This document shows, piece after piece, positions 1 through 13,399 of a DNA stretch of 64,000 bases (position 1 is the stretch's first letter; the number at the start of each line of letters is the position of its first letter). The stretch is from contig NC_003070.9 in the NCBI RefSeq assembly GCF_000001735.4, positions 6,882,001 through 6,946,000 on the forward strand, in the 5' to 3' direction. The stretch comes from Arabidopsis thaliana (taxonomy: Eukaryota; Streptophyta; Magnoliopsida; Brassicales; Brassicaceae). The notes beneath the pieces are model-generated. The model searched no databases. It worked only from the letters and a program-made list of their open reading frames with translations, and had not been told where the DNA came from. The position numbers were made by a program, and so were the translations under genes.

Positions 1-3000
1 TTACGCATTCTCAATGTAATAATACAAGCCCTCCTTTCTTGGTCCCTTTTATTTTCTTTTTAAAAATCTTCATCGCTTTTTTCAGGACTTTTTAAATCAT
101 ACAGAACTATAATATACACATGCTAAAAGATCCTTCTTTATCATACTTGTTCTAATAAACTTATGGTTAACCATTGATTTTGATACATAGTATAATTGTG
201 TATCATGTTTTAATTTCGTTATCATTTTAGAATATGAATGCCAGATTGAAACTTTGAAAGGAATGTGGTTTGAGAGCTTAGTTAATTTATCACTCTATTT
301 CACAAACTAGGATCCGTTTTTTGCAATGTAAAATCTACTATGTTTTTGTTATAGCTAATAGAAAAAGTAGTAGTATTTTTTTTTTTTTTTTAAAGAGATT
401 ATTATTATTAAAAATTGGCGGTGGGTCAAGATCCATAGATTGACTAAACATGAATCTAAAATGTTAATAGATTCTGTAATAAGACACACTGGTCCATAAC
501 TGTATCCTCTACTCTCTACGTACCAATAGCTCGTAAGAGATGTCCCGTCACTCCCATTATTTTGGCTTTACTTTTATGATTCTGGGGTCCATCTTTTTAT
601 TCCATTTTTATTCTTTCGTCTTTTTCTTCGTAAATAATCTATTTTTTATTAATATAGGCGCAAGTATAAACTCGAATAATCCATATCTCATTTTTTAATT
701 AATTTATGAATAAAACAAATCGAGTAAAACATATACACCAAAATATTTTGTGGATTTATGGATCGAACAGAACATACCAACGATCACAATTTTATATATT
801 TTTATATTAAATTAAAATTTTGTTATGATTTATGAATAGTAAGTAGGTGAGGTAAAAACGTTATTAACGTTAATTTCACCCTGGTGAAACAATAGCTTCT
901 GTAAAACCTAAAACAGTTTTTTGCAGCTTTAAAATTTCAAGTGCCAAAAAACATGCGGCATAATTATTCTATCACCAGTAATTTTTTATTCTACAGTTGT
1001 ATGATGCTGCTCCCAACAATCCTACTGTTAATTTTTTTTACTACTGGATAGTACAATATATTAGAACTACTATGAAATTTGGACCATCAAAATCACACAG
1101 AGCAGCATATGAACATTGGGTGGTTTGTGGCGACTCGTGGCCGTGACTATTAGAACGACGTCGTGATGCAAAAAAGTAATCGTTCGCATGAATGACACGT
1201 GTACGTAATCGACGGTCAGGAGAGATCCTAGGGAAGTAGAGAGAGGACGTGTGTGAATTACCAAGGCGTTGAACGACGTGAAAGAGCGCGTGCGGCTCGA
1301 TTCTTACGTCGTTGAATATTGACCGTCGGATCAAAACTCATCGATCCACATAGATGCGTGCGCGAAGGCACATGCCGTTATGAAGGGTTCTCGATGAACA
1401 TCACGTGTCCTCTAGGGATTGGCTATTATTGCAAACTCCGTTTTATGAGGCAAAAAGACAATTTAACCTTTTTAATTTTTATCTATTTGGTAATAAAAAC
1501 ATTTTTATTTCGTTTGTTTATTAATTAATTAATGAGGTTATTAAAGGTGCCTTAGCAATAGCAGGTAGGCACTTAATTTAATAGTCCAAACTCCAAAGCT
1601 AATTAATTTAAAGGACACAAATCCTAATAAACCCCAAACAGTTATTTGCGACCTTTTCTTATCGAAATCCGTTCTTTGAATTGTTTACTTTTTGATCGAT
1701 TTTAATAACAAGATTCACAAACACATATAAGTGATTTTTTAAAAAATGGAATGAGAAAATAAAGAAAAGAATTTGAACGGTTAAGAATATGATAATCACG
1801 AAGATGGCATGATATTATAGTTGGAGTGGGTTACTTGGCGAAAGAATCAAATAGAATTTTCATAAATTTGGAATGTGACGTGTACTTATTTCTCCAAGCG
1901 TTACCTGATTTTCGTATTATTATTACGGATTCGTGATCTTCGTATCCCATATGGTCAATCGTTTCTATTTCACTTGTAAATTACAATATCTCGTTCACTG
2001 TTCTATAACATACTATTACGTGCTAAGTATTACTATTGCACAGATCATCTTGAACGGTAATCGACACTTACCCGGGTTAATCAGTATTATTACTTTCATT
2101 ATTCTAACCAAAAATTAGGTTGCACTTGCCCATGTGTACGACACCAATTACCTTCAAAAAGTTTCTTCAAAGTATCTTCATCAACTTAACGTAAAATTTT
2201 AAACCAACATAAATGTTTTTGGTTAGCCAAAAGTTAGTTAAAATTTCACTACGTATTATACATTTTTAGGTTGCTAATCACTTATTGTTCCACTACATTT
2301 TTATTCTTTCCAATTATTCTACATGTTATATCTCCATTTTACATTACTTGGTCCACTGTCACTGTTAAAAGCCACCACTATTTTATGTTTTTTTTTCAAT
2401 TACTACGATTTATAAGATTTGTACTATATTATGTTACACCAATATGGAAGTATACTTTTTGTGATGATTTAAGAAAGTAAATCTAGTGGCAGTAAGTAAA
2501 ATTATAATGAAACTGTTTTCTTATGGGATTAATAGGAATCGGTCTTTGCTTTGTTAGTTTGGCAGGAGAGAGAGGTAGGTAAGGATGTGAACTGTGAAGC
2601 GCAGAAACGGCGCCGTGTCGGTCCAAAAATCATTTTCAAAATAACATTAAAATACACGTGTCGAGTATGCTAATGTACGCCTCCTCTTCCTCTCTTACTC
2701 AACCATTGATTTGCCGTCCACTTCACGCGTGCCTAGCGGTCAAAATTTTCAGACGCAAAAGCACCAAATAATGCTTTTCACTTTCTTTTTTTCTTTCTTC
2801 ATTTCTTATTCTTGTTTTTTTACAAGTTTCCAATCTACATAAGACAAACTAACGTTTAGGAAGGATTCGGATTGATAATCTGCATACACTTGATTTTGAT
2901 TGGTATCCTTTTCTTTGCATGTGGTTAAAATTTGGTATGGTAAGAGTTTTTATTTTTATGAATTTAGGATTATTGAAGGCATTGTCACAAATGATATACA

Positions 3001-4700
3001 GTAGAGAAAAAAAAAAACGATACAAGAGAAAACAATTGATAAGAATGATAAAATTATATCTAGTAAACCTCATCGTGGGATGTTATTCCTCGTTATACGT
3101 AATGACTATTTGTTCCAAAGATTTTGCTGATGGCACACAATCTTGGCACCGGAAATGAGAGTTTTTCCATTATCATCAAAAGCATGTTTCACTCCTTGCT
3201 AAATTTGAACTGTATATTAAAATGTGCTGCCAACAGCAAATTCCACACATTATATACTTGATTGGAGATCCTTTGATTCAAATATATCTTAGTGACAAAC
3301 GCGTATCCGAATAAGTAGTTATGTTTATATAGATATTCTATCATAATGATGCTACTATATATCCACTTATAAATTATAATATGTTTGATTATTTTTCTCT
3401 AATATGTGATAATGTGGATTGTGTACTAATCCTATATATAACTTAACTATGCTCATTTGTATTTTGTTTATGAGTAATATTACATGAAGGAAAGCGATTT
3501 TTATTTACGTATGATTGATAAGTAATGATATGGAAAGTGATATGGTTTCATATCATACAATATAATACAATGACCGCATGTCAATTATTTCGTCGCAAGA
3601 AAACAATGGAAAGGTCAAACTAGAGATGTGTGCGTAAAAAAAAAAAATGTATGTAACTAAAAAGGTCTAAAGATGTAATGGTACACACTATACACAATTA
3701 GACATAATTACACATGTGGTTTAGAGTATTAGATATTAATAATGAGCAGAACAAGCTATGTTTACAGGTGCAGAGAACCAAGATATTCCTTTCTTTTGGT
3801 TGTTGTAGATACAAATATATTTTACAAAGCTCAATTTCAATACAAATGCAAGAACCACAAACAACAGTCCTTTCAATTTATTTGGAGGTGGTCTTAACTC
3901 TTAAGTATATATAAACAATACCACCTTATAACTTTTAAGTTTTAACTAAACCATACTTAAATCTTTTTTAATCTCTATACCAAATCTTGCAAATATCAAA
4001 ATAACTTTTTCTAACCAAAGAAAGAAAACATTTTTGAAGTCCTTAACTTGGAAAGGAAAAGAACACCCGGGCAAAAAAGATTGGAAGATACACTTCCTCC
4101 CGTAACCTCTTTAGGCTTCGTGCTAATATACGCTATTTTGACATTCTCTCCTATCATACGCACCTTGTATTAGAGATCTCCCAAAGTCTCACCACTCACA
4201 TCCCTTTTACGAAATCTCAGCAAGAAAAGATTAACATTTTGAGAAAAGTATATATTATTGCAACGAAAAAAGAAGCCTCCTCCTTTGTCATAAAGTTCTT
4301 AATCAATTTTAATTTATTGCCATAATCAAAAAACATTTTATATTTTACAAAGTTCTTGAAAAAGTAGGACACTTTTTAAAATAATATTCACTCATGGTAC
4401 TTATTTTAAGCTTTATTATCTGCCTTATAACATAAGCATTGAAAGTACTTGTACATTCAACTACGTTTCTGTGCGTATCAGAGATTACGTGTGCTTACTC
4501 TACTTTATTAAATTTTTGACGTAAACTGTTCTAAAACATTAAATAATAATATAGATGTATCTATTGAAATACCAAAACTTTATTTTATAATTAATGGGAA
4601 ACAATAAAATATAATATTATTCGTTTAAAGAGTCTAAAGCTGCAACGGCATCGCCATATACAGAAAGTTTTAAGCGCAGGATAAGAGCATGCACACTCTT
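1..4700. other. AT-rich intergenic DNA upstream of ARF5
   Basis: I see no gene that can be supported here. The sequence is AT-rich with many homopolymer runs. Between about 1080 and 1430 it is more GC-rich and contains several ACGT-core elements, such as the ACACGTGT near 1196 and the ACGACGTCGT near 1155. These could be bZIP or bHLH sites, but no promoter is proven. The open frames seen here are short and have no family signature. The last 2 kb probably includes distal ARF5 regulatory DNA, which is inferred from position only. Confidence 0.6.
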
Positions 4701-4780
4701 TCCCATTTCCAAGCAAAATAAAACCTATACATACACATTTATACTAATACTCATATACATTAGAGAGAGAAGAAGAAAAA

Positions 4781-5261
4781 ATGTGGGATTTTTCAGAGAA
4801 ATAATTAAAAGAAAGCAAAAGTTTTTTTTTTCTTAAAAGCTTTTGTCTCTCTCTCAATTGCTTCTTGTTCTTGTTTGCATCCGGAACCAAAGAAAGAAAC
4901 TGTGTGGTTTCATGATGGCACCTTTGGTTTCTCTTCTTCATTGAAGGGTCGAATTTGGTCTGAGAAAAGAAGAGTGGAGAGAGAGAAAGAGAAGAGGCAA
5001 GAGCCCCACAAGAGAGACATGCTTGTCTGTGTAGTCCCTATTTTGTATGTTCTTTAATCTCTCCCACTCTGTTTTTGTCATGTGTAAGGGTTTTGTCCTT
5101 CGATTTTGGAGTCTTCTTTAACCAAAAAAAAACAGATTCCATGAAATGGCTTTGTCTTTAATTCCTCTGGTTTGTCCTGGATTTATCTTCTTGTAGCCTC
5201 TTTGCTCAATAGAGCTCTTTTTGTCTCTTCTTGTATTAAATAAAATAAAATGAAGACTTAG
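4781..5261 (+). promoter_or_regulatory. ARF5 5' leader with seven short uORFs
   Basis: Seven ATG-started upstream frames lie before the ARF5 start at 5353. They are 4781-4804 (7 codons), 4912-4944 (10), 5019-5057 (12), 5047-5121 (24), 5141-5161 (6), 5146-5196 (16) and 5250-5261 (3). All terminate before the main ATG. Two pairs overlap in different frames. Regulation of ARF transcripts through uORFs, with dependence on ribosomal protein L24 and translation reinitiation, is established for ARF3 and ARF5. The exact transcription start cannot be read from the sequence, so the first uORF may or may not be included in every transcript. Confidence 0.75.
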
Positions 5262-5352
5262 TAAAGAAAAAGAAAAACTCTTGAGTCTTGCTAAAGCCTA
5301 GTTAGTGTTGAGTGTGGGAGAGACAAAACAGAACATTGAAAAATCTCTCTGT

Positions 5353-8300
5353 ATGATGGCTTCATTGTCTTGTGTTGAAGACAAGATGAAAACAAGTTGT
5401 TTGGTTAATGGTGGAGGAACTATAACAACAACAACATCTCAATCTACCTTGCTTGAAGAGATGAAGCTGTTGAAAGACCAGTCAGGTTTTCATCTTCTTC
5501 TTTCTCAAGATTTTTATTAAAAAAGTTACCTTTTTAAGAATAAACTGTGATAACAAAAGGTTTCATAATTTATGCTAATGACATTTAGAAATTTTGTTAC
5601 TTTCCCCTAAAAATGCGATTTTGAACATTTTTCAGGTACAAGAAAGCCGGTAATAAACTCGGAGCTATGGCACGCTTGTGCAGGCCCTTTGGTGTGTCTC
5701 CCTCAAGTTGGGAGCTTAGTGTATTACTTCTCACAAGGTCATAGCGAGCAGGTAACTTTGTGTGTCTTAAAGAACAAACAAACACATTGTACTTCTCTAG
5801 ATCTTGTTAGCTCCTGTTCAAAAGGTTTGATTTTTTTTGTTCACTTTTTGACTTATTAGGTTGCTGTTTCAACCAGAAGATCAGCAACAACACAAGTTCC
5901 TAATTATCCGAACCTTCCATCTCAGTTGATGTGTCAAGTCCATAATGTTACTCTTCATGTACGCCAATCTTTCTCATTTGCTTCGTATCCAAACAAATTG
6001 CAACCAAGTTTGATATTTCTTGACAATGGTTTTGTTCCCCTTTGATAGGCTGACAAAGACAGTGACGAAATCTATGCTCAGATGAGTCTTCAACCTGTTC
6101 ACTCTGTAAGTTTTGGATTCTTGCAACTTCCTTTTGTTTCATTTAAGAACTCATGTTGAAGTTGAATGAGTTTGAATGGTTTGTGTGCATCAGGAGAGAG
6201 ATGTGTTCCCTGTACCAGACTTTGGAATGCTGAGAGGAAGTAAGCACCCGACTGAGTTTTTCTGCAAAACACTTACTGCAAGTGACACAAGCACACATGG
6301 AGGTTTCTCAGTGCCACGTAGAGCTGCAGAGAAGCTATTTCCACCATTGGTGAGCTTCTCTTTTCCTCATATGTTCCTATTGCTTTAACTGCTGCTAGCC
6401 TGCTAATGTTATGTTAAATACATTGCAGGACTACTCAGCACAGCCGCCAACGCAAGAGCTTGTAGTTCGAGATCTTCATGAGAATACTTGGACATTTCGC
6501 CATATCTACCGAGGTATAACCACTAGATTTGTCTCTTTCTCTGTTTAGATTGAGTTGGTATTGAGCTCAGTTCCTGCTTACATTCTCAGGGCAACCAAAG
6601 AGACATCTCCTAACTACAGGATGGAGTTTGTTCGTTGGATCGAAGAGATTGAGAGCTGGGGATTCTGTTTTGTTCATCAGGTGAAAAACCTTGGCTATTG
6701 AGATATTTTGGCTCTGACTCATTTTGGTGTTGCTTATCTTCTGACTGTCATTTGTCCTTTGAAAATGTGCCAAAAGGGATGAGAAGTCACAACTTATGGT
6801 CGGTGTTAGGCGTGCCAATCGCCAACAAACAGCACTTCCTTCATCAGTTCTCTCAGCGGATAGTATGCACATCGGTGTTCTTGCTGCTGCTGCTCACGCA
6901 ACCGCCAACCGTACTCCTTTTTTGATATTCTATAATCCAAGGTTAGCTCAAAAGCTTCTTCAATCCTCAATGATATAAAACTATTTTCTTAGTTGTAACG
7001 TAACTTATGGTGTTTGTTCTCAGAGCTTGTCCAGCAGAGTTCGTGATCCCTCTAGCTAAGTACCGTAAGGCGATATGCGGGTCTCAGCTCTCAGTTGGTA
7101 TGAGATTTGGAATGATGTTTGAAACTGAAGATTCCGGGAAACGAAGGTAAGTTATCCGTAAACTGCAATCTTTCTGTTTTTGTTTATCAAATTTGGTTGT
7201 TCACTTATACACGTTTTGGTTGTGTATTTAGGTACATGGGAACTATTGTTGGAATCAGCGATTTGGATCCGTTGAGATGGCCTGGTTCTAAGTGGCGTAA
7301 CCTTCAGGTAGAATGGGATGAGCCTGGATGTAATGATAAACCTACTCGGGTCAGTCCATGGGATATCGAAACACCTGAAAGTCTCTTCATTTTTCCTTCT
7401 CTGACCTCAGGACTCAAACGTCAGCTCCATCCATCTTACTTTGGTGAGTAAAATATAAGTGTGCCTTGTTGTGAACTTTACATGAGATTTGCTGCCTTAA
7501 AGTTTTGTTATGAAATATGCAGCTGGTGAAACTGAATGGGGTAGCTTGATAAAACGGCCACTTATACGTGTTCCTGATTCCGCGAATGGGATTATGCCAT
7601 ATGCATCTTTCCCTAGTATGGCTTCGGAGCAGCTTATGAAAATGATGATGAGGCCTCACAACAACCAAAATGTACCATCTTTCATGTCTGAGATGCAGCA
7701 GAATATTGTAATGGGGAATGGAGGTTTGCTAGGAGATATGAAGATGCAGCAACCCCTGATGATGAACCAGAAATCTGAGATGGTGCAGCCACAAAACAAG
7801 CTAACAGTGAACCCATCTGCTTCTAATACGAGTGGCCAAGAACAGAATCTTTCACAGAGTATGAGTGCTCCTGCTAAACCTGAGAACTCTACACTCTCTG
7901 GTTGCAGCTCTGGTAGAGTCCAACATGGACTTGAGCAGTCAATGGAACAGGCAAGCCAGGTTACTACATCCACAGTGTGTAATGAGGAAAAGGTTAATCA
8001 GCTACTTCAGAAACCGGGTGCTTCGTCGCCTGTACAAGCTGATCAATGTCTTGACATTACTCATCAGATTTACCAACCACAGTCTGATCCAATAAATGGA
8101 TTCTCTTTCCTGGAAACTGATGAGCTGACATCACAAGTCTCTTCCTTCCAGTCTCTTGCCGGATCATACAAGCAACCATTCATTCTATCCTCCCAGGATT
8201 CTTCAGCTGTTGTGTTACCGGATTCCACAAACTCACCGCTGTTTCATGATGTGTGGGACACTCAGTTGAACGGTCTCAAGTTTGACCAGTTCAGTCCCTT

Positions 8301-9182
8301 GATGCAGCAGGACCTTTATGCTAGTCAGAATATCTGTATGAGTAATAGCACAACCAGTAACATTCTAGATCCTCCACTCTCAAACACAGTCCTTGATGAC
8401 TTCTGTGCCATCAAAGACACTGATTTCCAGAACCACCCTTCTGGTTGTTTGGTTGGAAACAACAACACTAGCTTTGCTCAAGATGTCCAGTCGCAGATCA
8501 CATCAGCTAGCTTTGCAGACTCACAGGCCTTCTCTCGCCAAGATTTTCCAGATAATTCTGGAGGCACTGGTACATCTTCAAGCAATGTTGATTTTGATGA
8601 TTGTAGTCTGCGGCAAAATAGTAAAGGCTCATCATGGCAGAAAATTGCGACACCCCGCGTCCGAACCTACACTAAGGTAAAAAGATTATCTCTCATTCAT
8701 TCCACAAATTTCTTGTGTCACAATCTGACATGAAACTTTGGGGTTTGGGTAATGTTTTGACTTGGCAGGTTCAAAAAACCGGGTCAGTCGGGAGATCAAT
8801 TGATGTCACAAGCTTTAAAGACTACGAGGAGCTAAAATCTGCTATCGAATGCATGTTTGGATTGGAAGGACTACTAACTCACCCACAAAGCTCGGGTTGG
8901 AAGCTTGTATATGTTGATTATGAGAGTGATGTTCTGCTTGTAGGAGATGATCCATGGGAGTAAGTCTCTCTCTCACTGTTCTGTGAATCCATTAACTTCA
9001 TCTGACTATCAGTCTTACAATAGTTTTCCTTACATAACTACATAAACTGGTGCAGAGAGTTTGTGGGATGCGTAAGGTGCATAAGGATATTGTCGCCAAC
9101 TGAGGTCCAGCAGATGAGTGAAGAAGGGATGAAGCTTTTGAACAGCGCAGGCATTAACGATCTTAAGACTTCTGTTTCATAA
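5353..9182 (+). CDS. ARF5: Auxin response factor 5 (MONOPTEROS)
   Basis: This is the auxin-responsive transcription activator of embryo patterning and vascular development, acting in the nucleus. Thirteen coding exons join in frame: 5353-5485, 5636-5751, 5860-5958, 6049-6105, 6194-6349, 6429-6513, 6590-6680, 6777-6941, 7024-7146, 7232-7443, 7523-8676, 8769-8959 and 9056-9182. They encode 902 residues, the known length. The order is an N-terminal dimerization region, a B3 DNA-binding domain at about residues 157-260 ([20 protein letters not shown]), the ARF ancillary domain to about 375, and a long Gln/Ser-rich activation region encoded by the large exon. The PB1 domain starts near residue 795, with the basic [10 protein letters not shown] face and the acidic [17 protein letters not shown] face. 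The start is one of two adjacent ATGs. Promoter-proximal TGTCTC motifs are listed separately. Confidence 0.97.
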
Positions 9183-9653
9183 ATGTAACAATATAAAAAT
9201 GATCTCATGCTGATTTGTAAGAAAAAAAAGAGAGTAAGAAATGTTCTTTTCTCCAACTGGTAGAGGAGAAACCATCTTGTTGTAAGCATTTGATGTGTTG
9301 TTCCGATTTGAGACCTGAAACTATATTCATATTATGTAGTAGAGTGATGAATGAATCAGTAGTTGAGACAGTCTTAGAAATCTTGTGATTATTTTACTCT
9401 TTTTTCTGCACAATGTTAAAGATAAAAGTGTAGAAAATCATCTTAAAAACACTAGGGATAGTATAAGTACTACTGTGATGGTGAGCCAAATAATACTCGC
9501 TAATTAATTCTACATTTGTGGCATAAAACCAAGAAATAATTTCAAATGTATATAAAACTTATATTGCAGTAAAGCCAGGCAAGAGAAAATAGAAAAATTG
9601 CTCTGCTGCTAACAGCAAGAGGCAGAGAGCATGTGTGGTATGCTAATTCTGCA
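9183..9653. other. Convergent 3' flanks of ARF5 and the CCCH gene
   Basis: This short stretch separates two genes that point at each other. It probably holds both 3' UTRs and polyadenylation signals. I see no further gene or element in it. Confidence 0.6.
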
Positions 9654-12400
9654 TCAGTCTCTGTCAAATCTCATTCTTTTTGCATTCTGCATATCAGAAG
9701 TGTTGATATTACCATTGTTTAGATTCCTCGGCTGGTAGGGTGTAGCATCGTGCTGGTACATACAATTAGCTCCATGGCGACAACCCCTTGCGCTGTTGAA
9801 GTACATGCAAGCCTTCATTATCTTGGGTTTTGAATCCCTTGGCCTCTGGTTATTATTACTGCTATTTACCATCTCCGGGTTAGGTCCTCCTCCAGGTTGG
9901 AGGTTGTATCGATAACCGAGATGTTGAACTGGCGGCGTCTCTTGTCTATCCCCGCCATGTTGCTGAATCAGGTTCTTGTAATAACTAGCATCTCTTGCTG
10001 GCGGTGCTCCATAGTTCGGTTGGTCTTGAGGAGCGTGAGGAGTATACGCCATGGGAGGAATATGAGTTATGGGTGGCTGAGCGTAAAATTGTCCATTTGA
10101 GGAAATAGGTGCCGTGGTTACTACTCCGTTGGCTTCATGTGTTGAAGATGAGTAGAGGCTACTTGTGTTGGAGGAGACTGAACCTGCACTGCCACGATTT
10201 GCAACAAGATTCTCGACCAACTTAGGGTTGCTTAGGATTTTAATAAGCAGATCTTGGTCGATCATACTGCCTTGTTCTTTGCTGTTTGAGATTGCAGATA
10301 ACGCAGCCATTATATCTGGCCCTGCAGGGAGGGTTGAAGAAGTTGATGTGTTCTCATCGGTTATTGATGGCTCTGTTCCCACATCCACGCCAGATTGGGT
10401 TGGGAAATCAGATGCTGAATCCATCGCTATGTCATCATCTTCTACAGGTAGGATGGGTATGACAATGGTTTGCTGATCATCATGATGTGAGTCCTCAACA
10501 TCAGCTGGAACCGAAGGGCTGCAGATTGGAGTTTAAGAAAAGGCCCAAGTCAAAAAAAAAAGTAAAAGGGTATGCAAATGTGTGTTGGAAGAATATGTAG
10601 GGGTTAGATACGGACTTTGGAGGAATAGATGATGCGCCAGGATAAAATGCTTCAAGAACTCTCAATTCCCTCTCATTTTGGGCCTCCACTTCTTTGCTTT
10701 CGTCCCCTGCAACCACTTTCCATTCCCGATCTAGCAGAATCTGCAAAAGCACATGTTATCTACAGTATTAGTGCCACTATCGTAAGGGTTGAACATCCTC
10801 AACTAGATTAACAGGAAATACAATCCTACATGGGTAACCCAACCAAGAGCACCTTACCACCATATTTACCAAATGTGACCCATACCCTTATCCAACTTAA
10901 AGGACTAGAGGAAAACATATGTATATATGTAAACTATAACTGTAAATATCTTGGCATTTTGGGGGAATTGTAATTAGTACTTTAAAAAGTTGATGATTCT
11001 AACTAAAAAGGCTTAAGGAGTGCGACCCGAGAACTCACCTGGACGGAGCATTTCCACTTTATTAGTGGGATATCTGATAACTTAATCTGGGACTCATTCG
11101 CAGAAAAGGGTCCACCAAAACCAGGTGGCAGATTATCATCACTTGGATGTGAAGCCAATGGTGACTTTGCTTGCAGGTGATCTTGAGACTCTGATCCAAC
11201 TTGTGAAGGTGAATCCTCTGATATGAATAGCCGTACCTGTTCAACATGAGAAACACATTATCAGTTGACATGTAAACAAAATCCTTAGAGATCTTGATCA
11301 AATACGCTAGTTAAGAGTCAGGAATCACTACACACAAAATATGAATATACAGCAAACATGAACATTTACCATTGGCCCAGTTATCTCAAACATACAGTCC
11401 AAAGAAAGTAAACAAGGGCTTGTCAGCATTAACGTATTACAAGAATCCTGGTTGCTTGAAAAAGCTTAACTAAAGAAAGAAACAATCAATGTGGTAACGT
11501 ATAAGACAATGACCTCATACTCCAGAACAGCCTAACTAATCAACTACTTTTTCAAATGAAAATGGTGACATTCCTCTCCTCTCTGTACCATCCTCCTCCT
11601 CCACTCCCTTCCAAATAAGCAACTTAGCTGGACAATGAACCATCTCCAAGCTATCTTACCAAAGCATTTTCCATCAGCAAAATGGTTGCAATGTCAGCAT
11701 TCAAGAGTGTGTAAATGTATAAGGTTTCACCATGTCGAATACTTTGTTGGAGATAGCCAAAACCCTCTGGACATCACTCATTGTTCTTGGTGCGTTCTCT
11801 TGCATCACCACTGACTACTTGACTACATTGATCTCATGAGTAAGGGGTTTAAGGCTGACCATTCCATGATAAAACTGGATGTATCTCAGGATTAGCCCCT
11901 TATCCAAAGAACCAAAAATGGGCAAACAATTTTAGACTATGATGCAAAAAAATATCAAGCAAGTCCAAGAGCTCGAGACAACTGATTGGCAGGTTTGTCA
12001 CCATGGTTCCACACGGATTCCCAATAACTAGTAAAGTTGCAAGTAAATATAAATTCAAAAACAGAGCATGATAAACAGTAAACAATCAAAGTCTCATAGT
12101 CCTCAAATCATGACAAAGCAAGATAACTGAATATATCAAACAACTAAACGGACATTATAGAATACAAAAACTAATCAATCATAGAGAGCATAAAAAATTC
12201 AACAACACTAAGACATTGTCCTAAAGTTTCAGTCATTATATCATTTGCAATCAGCCAATTTAAGGAAGATATAGAAATGGTACTAAAACAAACATCAATC
12301 ATATTCCAGGAAAGCTTCAATCTAATGAACTACAATGTCATTTTACCTGACAAAGTTTAAAATCTGGTGGCCACGATACCCTTTTGTGCAATGCCCTCAT
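9654..12400 (-). CDS. CCCH (C-x8-C-x5-C-x3-H) zinc finger protein
   Basis: Four coding exons on the minus strand (12400-12347, 11236-11039, 10740-10616, 10518-9654) encode 413 residues. The ATG is chosen at 12400 because the first exon reads MRALHKRVSWPPDF and splices in phase into VRLFISEDSPSQ, a typical N-terminus of this plant family. The single zinc finger is near the C-terminus (CMYFNSARGCRHGANCMYQH, about residues 363-382) and fits the CCCH spacing. The rest is low-complexity, rich in Ser, Pro, Gln and Asn. The family binds RNA or DNA, but the target of this member is unknown to me. Intron 1 is about 1.1 kb. I recognise it as At1g19860. Confidence 0.92.
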
Positions 12401-13399
12401 AGTTACAGAAACTCTCACTTCTTTTTCAATCTAAAAATCAATTCTTTTTCCAGGAAAATTGATTCAGGAAGGTCCAATTACCCTTTTAAATCTCAATAAT
12501 TTATCAAAGCCAGCTCTTTAGATTGAACCAATTATTCTCATCCCGAGTTATCGAAAAACCCTAACTTTGTCAGGAAAAGATAGAGAATTTAAGAAGAGAA
12601 GATGATGAATTAATGAATCCAGAGAGGAGACGAAACATCTGCAAGCTAAATCCGTCGAGATAGAGAGAAGGAATCGATTGTGAAGCCCTAGATCCTCTGG
12701 GTTCTTCTTCTTATGGTCACCATCGTCATTTTATCTGTCCTCAGATTTTTTCTTTCCTTCTCCTATATACACGTGTCTTCACAGCCGTACCCCCTTCATG
12801 TTTCTATATTTTCCCAGATAATCCATTACTTTAGTCTATTTCTATAACGACCCCTAAAGAAAGTTTTGATTTCTGATTGGAAAACAAAGTCAATAGCAGC
12901 CAGTTTCGTTGACTCATTAGTTATCATCCAACAATCCCACGAACTTGTTTTTTTGTAGACCATGTTCTATTTCTGAGCCGTTCGAAGAATTGTACACCAC
13001 AAGGAGAATTTTTTGGTAGAAAAGTAACAATAACCAAAGATATTAATTATTACACGACTTTTAAAAGTGAAGTCATAATCCATTGTTCACGACAAGCTTC
13101 ATATTAAGTTGAGGAGGTTTTGTCCGAAAAAACCAACACCAAACCAAATCAAATAATCCTTTAGTCACAAAAATCAAACAATTTTTTTTATAAAGAAAGA
13201 AGAAAAAACGATCCTATACAAGAGAGACTATCCTCCACTCTTCGTTCTTCCTCTGCACTTCTGTCACTTTGGTCGTTTGAAACTAGAGTTAAGGATTGTT
13301 GTCTTGAAAAAAACATACCAATAATCAAATTTAGCGAAAACACCGAAAGTCTCCTAAGCTTTTTGTCTTCTTCAGTTTCTGTCGCAATCGGGTCGACTT
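12401..13399. other. 5' leader and promoter of the CCCH gene; 3' flank of IQD32
   Basis: The part next to 12400 to about 12700 should be the 5' UTR of the minus-strand zinc finger gene, and it is CT-rich on that strand. The remainder covers its promoter and the 3' UTR of IQD32. An open frame over 13188-13412 overlaps the tiny last IQD32 exon in another phase and is not a gene. Confidence 0.55.

Noticed and set aside
1041-1334. 97-codon minus-strand open frame
   Set aside because: No family signature and no promoter or intron context. It overlaps another frame and looks like chance.
4875-5057. 60-codon frame in the ARF5 leader
   Set aside because: It opens with TTG, not ATG. Only its last 12 codons (from the ATG at 5019) were kept as a uORF.
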